A DNA stretch of 64,000 nucleotides from Betaproteobacteria bacterium UBA2592 (GTDB taxonomy: Bacteria; Pseudomonadota; Gammaproteobacteria; Burkholderiales; Rhodocyclaceae). Below are positions 24,274 through 31,523 of this stretch, one piece after another. Numbering within the stretch: position 1 is the first letter of the stretch; every line of letters starts with the position of its first letter. Both the position numbers and the translations under genes were made by a program. The DNA is taken from NCBI GenBank assembly GCA_002340095.1, contig DDKS01000067.1:22617-86616 (forward strand), read 5' to 3'. Below the pieces are notes generated by a model. It was not told the origin of the DNA. It saw only the letters and a program-made list of their open reading frames with translations, and made no database searches.

Positions 24274-26300
24274 AGGGCCGGATACCGCACGCTTTCGACG
24301 AATTCCTGGATTTCCCGGGACGGGGGCGGGGTCAGCAGGCTGACCACCAGGATGACCAGCATGCCCGTGCCCACGCCCCAGACACCGGCGGCGATGGACT
24401 GGATGCCGAACCAGGGCTCCATGCGCAGGTCATGCAGGCCCAGCCAGGCGATGTGGTCCACCTCGAGCCGGACGATGTAGTAGAGACAGACCAGCCCCCC
24501 GACGAGCATCCCGGCGATGGCCCCCTGCTTGTTGGCGCGTTTCCAGAAGATGCCCAGCACCAGGGCCGGGAAGAAGGCCGAAGCCGCCAGGGAGAAGGCC
24601 CAGGCCACCATGTAGAGGATGGTGCCGGGCTTCTGGGCCGCCACCGTGGCCGCCAGCACCGCCACCACCAGGAGCAGGGACTTGGAAATCACCAGGCGCC
24701 ACTGGGTCGAGGCATCGGGACGGATGATGCGGTAATAAACGTCGTGGGATAGGGCGCTGGTGATGGTGAGCAAGAGGCCGTCGGCGGTGGACAAGGCCGC
24801 GGCCAGACCACCGGCCGCCACCAGGCCGGAAATGACGTAGGGCATGCCGGCGATTTCGGGCATGGCCAGCACGATCACGTCCGGGTTGAGGCTGAGTTCG
24901 GCCAGTTGCAGGCGGCCATCCCCGTTGATGTCCTCGATGCTCACCAGCCCCACTCGGCTCCAGGCCGAGAACCAGGCGGGCAGCTTGTCGAGCTCCAGGT
25001 TGACCAGGTGGGTGTAGATCTCGAACTTGGCGAACACGGCGTAGGCCGGGGCCGTGAGGTAGAGGAGCATGATGAACAGCAGGGACCAGAACACCGATTC
25101 CCGGGCCTGCCCCACCGTGGGCGTGGTGTAGTAGCGGATCAGCACGTGCGGCAGCGCCGCGGTCCCGATGGTGAGGCAGAACACCAGGGCGAGGAAATTG
25201 ATCCTGGCCTGATCCCGCTCCTGCTCCGTGTCCCCCGGGTAGGCCTGGGCATGGGGCCTGGGTGCCCGGGCCTTTTCCTCGGCCAGGCGCATTTCCTCGA
25301 GCCAGCGTTCCCGCGCCAGTTCCGGCGTGGCCGGCAGATCCCGCCGCTGGCGCTCCAGGGCGATGATGTCCCGGGCATGGGCGTCGCTGTCCTTCAGGGC
25401 GTTGATGCGCCGGGTGATGGCATCCCGCTCTTCCTGCAGGGATACGGGCAGTCGCTCAATCTTTTCCCGGAAGGTGGCGGCCCGGGCGGCATACTGCTCC
25501 CGGGCCGCCACCTCGCCGGGCCGGACAAACAGCTCCTGCTCCACCTCGCCCACCTGGGCCAGCACCTGGCCGTACATCACCTGGGGCACGGGCACGCCGG
25601 TGTTCTGGTAGGAGAGGATGGCCACGGGCACCACGTAGGCCACGATCAGGATCACGTACTGGGCCACCTGGGTCCAGGTCACGGCGCGCATACCCCCCAG
25701 GAAGGAGCAGACCAGGATGCCGGCCAGGCCGACAAACACCCCCACCTCGAACTGCAGGCCGACAAAACGGCTGGTGATCAGGCCCACCCCATAGATCTGG
25801 GCCACCACATAGACGAAGGAGCAGAGGATGGCGGCGCCCACCCCCACCAGCCGGGCGCCATTGCCGCCATAACGGGCGCCGAGGAAGTCGGGAATGGTGT
25901 ACTGGCCGAAACGGCGCAGGTAGGGCGCGAGCAGCAGGGCCACCAGCACGAAGCCACCGGTCCAGCCAAGCACGTAGGCCAGCCCCTGATAACCGGCCAG
26001 ATACAAGGTGCCCGCCAGACCGATGAAGGAGGCTGCGCTCATCCAGTCGGCCCCGGTGGCCATGCCGTTGAAGATGGCCGGCACCCGGCGCCCGGCCACG
26101 TAATACTCGGACACGTCGGCGGTGCGGCTCAGGACGCCGATGGCGGCATAAAGGAAGATGGTGAAGAACAAGAATACATAGCCGATCCAGCGCGCCGGCA
26201 TGCCCTGGTACTCCAAAAAGGCCAGGGTGCCGATCAGGGCCAGGAAACCGCAGGTATACCAGCTGTAGTAGCGGCGCAACTGCTGGGAGAAGGTGCTCAC
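24270..26300 (-). CDS. sodium:solute symporter large subunit (VC_2705-like) with EF-hand-like loop
   Basis: A 676-residue inner-membrane symporter of the SSS family, related to acetate/monocarboxylate carriers (ActP-like). RTADVSEYYVAGRRVPAIFNGMA, GADWMSAASFIGLAG and TADGLLLTITSALSHD are typical. Two features stand out: an inserted charged, probably coiled-coil segment at about residues 255-365, and the 12-residue loop DINGDGRLQLAE (24897-24932), a perfect EF-hand consensus, in an extramembranous loop. The gene starts with GTG directly after the TGA of the exonuclease-like gene and overlaps the DUF4212 gene. Context with acs suggests acetate or a related short-chain acid as substrate. Confidence 0.9.
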   Translation of the reverse strand: MSTFSQQLRRYYSWYTCGFLALIGTLAFLEYQGMPARWIGYVFLFFTIFLYAAIGVLSRTADVSEYYVAGRRVPAIFNGMATGADWMSAASFIGLAGTLYLAGYQGLAYVLGWTGGFVLVALLLAPYLRRFGQYTIPDFLGARYGGNGARLVGVGAAILCSFVYVVAQIYGVGLITSRFVGLQFEVGVFVGLAGILVCSFLGGMRAVTWTQVAQYVILIVAYVVPVAILSYQNTGVPVPQVMYGQVLAQVGEVEQELFVRPGEVAAREQYAARAATFREKIERLPVSLQEERDAITRRINALKDSDAHARDIIALERQRRDLPATPELARERWLEEMRLAEEKARAPRPHAQAYPGDTEQERDQARINFLALVFCLTIGTAALPHVLIRYYTTPTVGQARESVFWSLLFIMLLYLTAPAYAVFAKFEIYTHLVNLELDKLPAWFSAWSRVGLVSIEDINGDGRLQLAELSLNPDVIVLAMPEIAGMPYVISGLVAAGGLAAALSTADGLLLTITSALSHDVYYRIIRPDASTQWRLVISKSLLLVVAVLAATVAAQKPGTILYMVAWAFSLAASAFFPALVLGIFWKRANKQGAIAGMLVGGLVCLYYIVRLEVDHIAWLGLHDLRMEPWFGIQSIAAGVWGVGTGMLVILVVSLLTPPPSREIQEFVESVRYPAL

Positions 26301-26933
26301 TCAGGACTCCCCGTGCAACCAGCGGCGCGCCCTGACCTGCTCCTGCAGCGCTGCCGGCGTCTCGATGCCCCGGGTGCGGGCAGCATTGAGCAGCCGCTGC
26401 AGCAGGCGGGCCAGCAGCAGGGCATCCTGCATCGGATCCCGCACAGCTTCGGGTCCCAGGCCTGCCTGCTCGAGCCAATGGTCCAGAGTGGCATCCGGCA
26501 GCGCTGCCTCCCGGTGGATTTCCGGCAGCAGCACCGCCAGGTCCAGCCACATGGAGCGGAACTCCAAGTCCAGGCTGGCTTCCAGGGCCTGCTCCAGAAA
26601 CGGGCGCAGGAAAGGCAGCTGGAAGCCGACCAAGGGGGCCTTGCCGACGAACTCCAGCCAGGCAAGCCAGGCTTCCGGGTCAGGCTGGCCGGGTTCAATC
26701 CAGAAGGCATCGTCCGGGCGGATGCGGCCGTGGGTGAGCCCTACTGCCGCCAGGGAGCGGATGGCATGGCTCTGGGGGTCCAACCCGTCGGTCTTCAGGG
26801 ACAGCACCACATAGCGGGTCTGGTAGTGGGCCTGCCCCAGGGAGGGCGGTGCCAGGGCCTGCCAGGCCTGCAGACGCTGCTGCTGCGGGATGGACAGGAG
26901 TGGCGCGTTTTTTCCGAAGAAGCGCATGGGCAT
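26301..26933 (-). CDS. DnaQ-like exonuclease-fold protein, catalytically degenerate
   Basis: A 210-residue protein with the fold of the DNA polymerase III epsilon exonuclease family but altered active-site motifs. Motif I, normally D-x-E-T-T-G-L, reads VLSLKTDGLD (residues about 43-52), so both acids are replaced; motif II reads VGFQLPFLRPFL in place of HN..FD..FL; motif III keeps only the Asp of MQDALLLARLL. It is therefore probably not a nuclease. It lies 3 bp after the cNMP/CBS protein and abuts the symporter gene (TGA-GTG). Exonuclease-like genes are commonly found in this position next to VC_2705-type symporters. Confidence 0.8.
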   Translation of the reverse strand: MPMRFFGKNAPLLSIPQQQRLQAWQALAPPSLGQAHYQTRYVVLSLKTDGLDPQSHAIRSLAAVGLTHGRIRPDDAFWIEPGQPDPEAWLAWLEFVGKAPLVGFQLPFLRPFLEQALEASLDLEFRSMWLDLAVLLPEIHREAALPDATLDHWLEQAGLGPEAVRDPMQDALLLARLLQRLLNAARTRGIETPAALQEQVRARRWLHGES

Positions 26934-26936
26934 GGC

Positions 26937-28883
26937 TCATCCTGCCTGGAAATCCAGCCGCAGCTTCTGCTGCAGCTTCCTCGCCTGGCGGAAGGCTTCC
27001 TTGAGGATGCGCCGGTCCAGTTCATTGAGGCGATCCGGGTAGATCAGGTTGTGCCCCTGCCCCCCCTCCACGCCGTCGAGCTGCTGCTGGCGCAGGCGCA
27101 GGAGCTGGATGTAGTTGAAGGCCTCGATGATGCCGCCCATCTCCTCCTCGTTGAAGGAAAGCCGGGCCGCCGCCTGACGCAGGCGCAGTACCGTGTTGGT
27201 CTGATAGACACCGGCAGCGAGGGCGTAGATGCGGGCCCCATCCACGAACAGGCGGGCACCGTATTTTTTCAGGTCGATGGCGCCCGGATGGTCGGCTTCC
27301 AGATCGGTGACAAAATCGCGGATCATCCCCAGGGGCGGATGCACGGACAGGGCATTGACCGTCATGGCGCGCAGGAAGATCGGGCTTTCCGCCGCATGGG
27401 CGAGCAGCATGTGGCGCAACCGGCTGGCCAGATGGGTCTGGCCATAGAGGGGGCGGAAATCGAAGAAGATGGAAGCGTTGAGCAGGGCCTCCGGCTGGGG
27501 CCGGCGCATCCATTCGGCAAACAGCTCCTGCCATTCCTCCAGGGTCAGGCACCACTGGGGATTGCTGGCCATGATGTTGCCCTTGCACAAGGGAAAGCCG
27601 CAGCGATCCAGATCCGCATTCACGGCCCGGGCAAATTCGAGCAGGCGCATCTTCAGCATTTCCCGGTCGCTGAAGTCGTCGCAGACGAAGATGATGCCGT
27701 TGTCCTGGTCAGTACTGAAAGTCTGCTCGTCTCGGCCCTCGGAACCAAAGGCCAGCCAGCACCAGTCGATGCCGTAGAGGTCGTGGTGATCCAGATTCAG
27801 TTCGAGGATGCGGCGGGTGAGTGCGTCATTGAGGGTGGAAATGAACTGGGTGAGCTGCTCGGCCCCCACCCCCTGGGCCAACATGTTGAAGGCCAGCTTG
27901 CGGATGTCCCGGGCCGCCTGCTGCAGCGCTTCCACATCGGGAGCCCGCTCGATGGCCTGACGGATCTGGGTGAGGCCGATGCGCTGCAGGGCAAACAGAT
28001 CCCGCTCCGAAACCACGCCGCACAGGCGCCCTTCGCCGTCGACGACCAGCACATGGCGGATGCCCCGGCTGGCCATGGCCAGCATCGCATCGTAGGCACT
28101 GGCATGCTCCCCGAGGCAGCAGGGGTCGGGAGTCATCACCTGGGCGGTGGGCACATCCAGGGAAGTACCCGCCAGCACCACCCGGTCGAGCAGGTCCGCC
28201 CGGGTCAGGATGCCCACGGGCCGGTGCGCCTCGTCCACCACGGCGACGGACCCCACATGGCTGCGGGACATGGTCTCCAGCGCCTGGCGCAGGGGAGTGT
28301 CGCGGCCCACCTGGACCGGATCGCGCGAACCGACCTGGGCCAGCGGCGAATTGAGGGTCTGCTGGTCACTGGCCTGCTGGGCGAACAGGAGCTGCAACTG
28401 CTGGCGCGACTGGTTGAGCAAGGTGGCGATGTAGCGGGTGCAGAAGGCATTGAACTCTGGGCTCATCTCCATCAAGTCGAGCACATCGTCGGCCTGCAGC
28501 ACAAAGCAGTAAACATCGGTGGCTGCCACATAGCGGTTGGTGGAAGGCCGCTGGGCCGTCACCGCGCCGAGGGGAAAACATTCCCCCACCCCCAGGGCCA
28601 GCACCGCGTGGCCGGCCAGCCCCGTCTCCCCCGCATCCAGGGACTGTACCTTACCCTGCTCGATGATGTAGAGATTCCGGGCCACGCCCTCCCCCGGACC
28701 GGTGATTTCGGCCCCCCTGGGGTAGAAGACGGAGGCGGCCCGCTCGGCCAGATAGTCCAGCGCCCGGGTTTCCATGCGCTGGAATGGCAGATGACGTTTC
28801 AGGAAACCCTGGGTGATCCTGGCCACCCTTTGTTGTCCCTGAACACCGGGCCCTGCCACCGGGCCCTGCTGTTCCCCGATCAA
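26937..28883 (-). CDS. cyclic nucleotide-binding/CBS/DUF294 nucleotidyltransferase-like protein
   Basis: A 648-residue cytoplasmic signalling protein. Domains in order: cNMP-binding-like (about 40-165; YIIEQGKVQSL, GECFPLGAV), a CBS pair (about 180-310; VGSVAVVDEAHRPVGILTRAD, RHVLVVDGEGRLCGVVSERD), a GlnD-like nucleotidyltransferase (about 330-470; FGSEGRDEQTFSTDQDNG), and DUF294_C. The G-S...R-x-E-Q...D-x-D motif is intact, so a nucleotidyl transfer reaction is possible, target unknown. The start is a TTG at 28883, supported by AGGAG 7 nt upstream. Part of the acetate locus, between the kinase-exonuclease fusion and the exonuclease-like gene. Confidence 0.87.
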   Translation of the reverse strand: MIGEQQGPVAGPGVQGQQRVARITQGFLKRHLPFQRMETRALDYLAERAASVFYPRGAEITGPGEGVARNLYIIEQGKVQSLDAGETGLAGHAVLALGVGECFPLGAVTAQRPSTNRYVAATDVYCFVLQADDVLDLMEMSPEFNAFCTRYIATLLNQSRQQLQLLFAQQASDQQTLNSPLAQVGSRDPVQVGRDTPLRQALETMSRSHVGSVAVVDEAHRPVGILTRADLLDRVVLAGTSLDVPTAQVMTPDPCCLGEHASAYDAMLAMASRGIRHVLVVDGEGRLCGVVSERDLFALQRIGLTQIRQAIERAPDVEALQQAARDIRKLAFNMLAQGVGAEQLTQFISTLNDALTRRILELNLDHHDLYGIDWCWLAFGSEGRDEQTFSTDQDNGIIFVCDDFSDREMLKMRLLEFARAVNADLDRCGFPLCKGNIMASNPQWCLTLEEWQELFAEWMRRPQPEALLNASIFFDFRPLYGQTHLASRLRHMLLAHAAESPIFLRAMTVNALSVHPPLGMIRDFVTDLEADHPGAIDLKKYGARLFVDGARIYALAAGVYQTNTVLRLRQAAARLSFNEEEMGGIIEAFNYIQLLRLRQQQLDGVEGGQGHNLIYPDRLNELDRRILKEAFRQARKLQQKLRLDFQAG

Positions 28884-28976
28884 GACGATTCTCCTGGTGA
28901 ATTAAAGCGTTGGGGCTTGCATTTTATGTGCTGGCGGCCCAGGCGGGCAGATGCTCACCCGCACCGGGGCCGCGCG

Positions 28977-31148
28977 TCAGTACTTGACCCGGGCAAAATA
29001 GGTCTTCTGGGAAGCCTCCAGGGCCTGGCGCAGGGTGTGGATGCCCTTTTCCGCCAGCAGCGGGATCATCTTCAGGAAGACCTCGCCGGTGGCATAGGCA
29101 TCTCCGAGCGCGTTGTGACGGCCGATGATCGGGACGCCCAGGCGCTCGGCGATCACGTCGAGCTTGTGGGATTCCTGATTCGGGTGGATGACGGCGGAGA
29201 GCAGCAGGGTGTCGAGCACCGGCTGGGAAAACTTAAGGCCGGTGCGCTCTTCCTTGAGCTGCAAGAAGCGCATGTCGAAGGCGGCGTTATGGGCCACCAG
29301 CACGGTTTCGCTGCAAAAGGCATGGAACGCGGGGAGGACCACATCGATGCTGGGCTTGCCGCGCAACATCTCCTCGGTGATGCCGTGGATGGGAATGCCC
29401 TCGGGTCGCAACGGACGCTGGGGATCCACGAGCTGGTCAAAAGACTCCTGACGCAGTAGGCGACCGTTTACGATACGCACGGCCCCGATCTGGATGATTT
29501 CATCGCCATTGGCAGGCTCCAGCCCGGTGGTCTCGGTATCGAAGACCGTGTAGGCCATTTCCATCAGGTTGCGGTCCAGGTCCACCCCGGTGTCCTGGAA
29601 GTTGAACAGGTCAAAGTCGTAATATTCGGGACGGCCCTGCTGGGCGCCGGCAGGCAGCTCCGGCACCTCCTGGACGGCCTGGGCCAGAGGCAACACAAAG
29701 CGGAAATAGGCCCGGTGCGCCGCCTTCTCCCGCTGGTACCAGATCTCCCCGCCGTGCCGGTCGAGCACTTCACGCAGGGACACGGGTGCGCTTTCGCGGC
29801 CCACCTGCATGTTCTCCTGCTCCCAGCTGTAGAAGGTTTCGGAGGACATGGCATGGCCGGACCAGATCAGGTCCAGATAGGCCAGCTTCCCCTCGGACAG
29901 CCCCCGGAAGCGCAACTCGCGGATTTCGTAGTGGTCGGCCAGCCGGCCGGCCAGGAAGGTGATGGCGAAGATCAGGGAAAAGCTGTCGGCCCGGACCCAG
30001 AGGTTGTCCTCGATGCCCTCGATCTTGCTCGACAGCTTGAAGAGCTCGTCGATGCGCCGCTGGGCCGCCTTGATCAGATCCTCCGCCGACACATCCTCCA
30101 GCGGCCAGCGGGTCTTGGTGGCATCGGCAAAGCGCTGGGCCGTCCCCTCCAGCTGCCGGCTCATGCGCCCCACTTCCTCGGCCACCACCTGGATGAAGCG
30201 TTCGCGCTCCTGCATGTCCATGTCGGGATAATCCTGCAGGGTTTCGACGGCGGCCCGGATATTGCCGATGGCGGCCCGGTTACCCTGGGTCAGTTCCAGA
30301 AGTGCCTGGTTGCGGGCATTTTCCTGTTCCAGGCTGCGGGTGATGTTTTCCACGGTGAGCACATAACCGGTCATGGGGCGAGGTCCGGCTTCGGCCTCCC
30401 CGGGAGCCAGCACCGGCACCATCTGCACGCGCAGGAACTGGCCGCTCGCAGTGGTGGTGATGAAGTGGGCCACATTGGCAGGCAGTCCGCGTTCGAGCCG
30501 CTGGCGGATGGTTTCCTCGGCATGGGCCAGGCGGCTCCGGTCGATGATAGAGAAGATGGAGCGTCCCAGCCCGATCAGGGCACCGGAGGCCACCGAGGTC
30601 GGCCCCTGGGCCAGGGTGTGAAATTCCAGGCGGGCCCGGTTGTTGTAGAGCAGGATACGACCATCCAGATTGCACACCACCACGGCCTGGGCCAATTCCG
30701 ACATGAGGGCGGCGAGGCGGTTCTTTTCCTCCTCCACCGAGGCCTTGGCCCGGGCGATCTGAGCCTCCACGTCGGCCATCAGCTCGTCCCGCTGCTGGGC
30801 CAGGTCGTTGATGGCCCGGGCCACCAGCTGCACCTCGGGCGGACCATCCTCGGCAGTGACACGGAAATTGCGGTTGGCCCCAAGCATCAGGCGCAGGTGC
30901 TCGGCCATGCGCAGCAGGCCCTGGACATACTGGCGAAAGAGGGTGCGCACCACCGCCAGACCCAGGCCAAACCCCAGGGCGGTGAGCAGAGTGCCCATGG
31001 GCAGGTGGGGCACGATCAGCTCCTTGAGCTGGGTCCGCTGGTCGGGAGTCATTTCCATCCACACCAGGGTGGAAGTGGCCAGGAAGGGCCCCGTAACCAG
31101 GGCGCCCAGCACCAGAATCGCCAGGATGAATCGATAGCGGGCCTGCAT
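28977..31148 (-). CDS. degenerate sensor kinase fused to DEDDh 3'-5' exonuclease
   Basis: A 723-residue membrane protein. Two helices (about 8-29 and 49-70) bracket a short periplasmic loop, followed by HAMP-like and coiled-coil segments, a PAS domain (about 150-270), a DHp-like helix pair and an ATPase-like region ending RHGGEIWYQREKAAHRAYFRFVLP (core RHGGEIWYQ), and then a DnaQ exonuclease (about 535-715). The exonuclease keeps all DEDDh residues: FDTETTGL, HNAAFDMRFL, and HNALGD. The phosphoacceptor His of the H-box appears absent (QGNRAAIGNIRAAVETL aligns there), so kinase activity is doubtful. It lies 3 bp after the lone receiver gene. Confidence 0.88.
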   Translation of the reverse strand: MQARYRFILAILVLGALVTGPFLATSTLVWMEMTPDQRTQLKELIVPHLPMGTLLTALGFGLGLAVVRTLFRQYVQGLLRMAEHLRLMLGANRNFRVTAEDGPPEVQLVARAINDLAQQRDELMADVEAQIARAKASVEEEKNRLAALMSELAQAVVVCNLDGRILLYNNRARLEFHTLAQGPTSVASGALIGLGRSIFSIIDRSRLAHAEETIRQRLERGLPANVAHFITTTASGQFLRVQMVPVLAPGEAEAGPRPMTGYVLTVENITRSLEQENARNQALLELTQGNRAAIGNIRAAVETLQDYPDMDMQERERFIQVVAEEVGRMSRQLEGTAQRFADATKTRWPLEDVSAEDLIKAAQRRIDELFKLSSKIEGIEDNLWVRADSFSLIFAITFLAGRLADHYEIRELRFRGLSEGKLAYLDLIWSGHAMSSETFYSWEQENMQVGRESAPVSLREVLDRHGGEIWYQREKAAHRAYFRFVLPLAQAVQEVPELPAGAQQGRPEYYDFDLFNFQDTGVDLDRNLMEMAYTVFDTETTGLEPANGDEIIQIGAVRIVNGRLLRQESFDQLVDPQRPLRPEGIPIHGITEEMLRGKPSIDVVLPAFHAFCSETVLVAHNAAFDMRFLQLKEERTGLKFSQPVLDTLLLSAVIHPNQESHKLDVIAERLGVPIIGRHNALGDAYATGEVFLKMIPLLAEKGIHTLRQALEASQKTYFARVKY

Positions 31149-31151
31149 GAC

Positions 31152-31523
31152 TCAGCCCCCCGCCAGGAGCTGTTTGATCTGTGCCACCAACTCCTTGTTG
31201 GAGAAGGGTTTTGTCACGTAGGCATCGGCCCCGAGGCCCAGTCCCTTCGCGACTTCCGTGTCCCTGCCCTTGGCGGTGAGCATGACGATTTTCATGGCGC
31301 TGCGGGCCGGATCGGCCCGCAGGATCTCGCACACCTCGTAACCGGACTTCTTCGGCATCATCACGTCCAGCAGCACCAAATCCGGGGCAAAAGCCTGAAC
31401 CTGCTCCAGGGCTGCGTCCCCGTCGGCCGCCACAGCCACCTGGAAGCCCTCCCGCTTCATGAGGAATTCCAGGGACAAGACGATGTTCGGTTCATCATCG
31501 ACGATCAGGATCTTGTGGGTCAT
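31152..31523 (-). CDS. single-domain response regulator (REC only)
   Basis: A 123-residue receiver domain with no output domain. The acidic pocket VDDEPN, phosphoacceptor Asp in LVLLDVMMP, Thr in MLTAKG and Lys in TKPFS are all present, so it should be phosphorylatable. The ATG at 31523 overlaps the 3' end of the symporter-kinase gene by 29 bp, which indicates translational coupling and a cognate pair. Known acetate-control systems of this type (CrbS/CrbR) use a DNA-binding regulator, so a lone receiver implies a protein target, possibly the fusion protein encoded next. Confidence 0.93.
   Translation of the reverse strand: MTHKILIVDDEPNIVLSLEFLMKREGFQVAVAADGDAALEQVQAFAPDLVLLDVMMPKKSGYEVCEILRADPARSAMKIVMLTAKGRDTEVAKGLGLGADAYVTKPFSNKELVAQIKQLLAGG

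Noticed and set aside
24906..29459. A 1517-codon open frame on the + strand
   Set aside because: It lies antisense to several well-supported genes of the acetate locus, has a His/Gln/Gly-rich composition typical of GC-rich antisense shadows, and shows no family motif.
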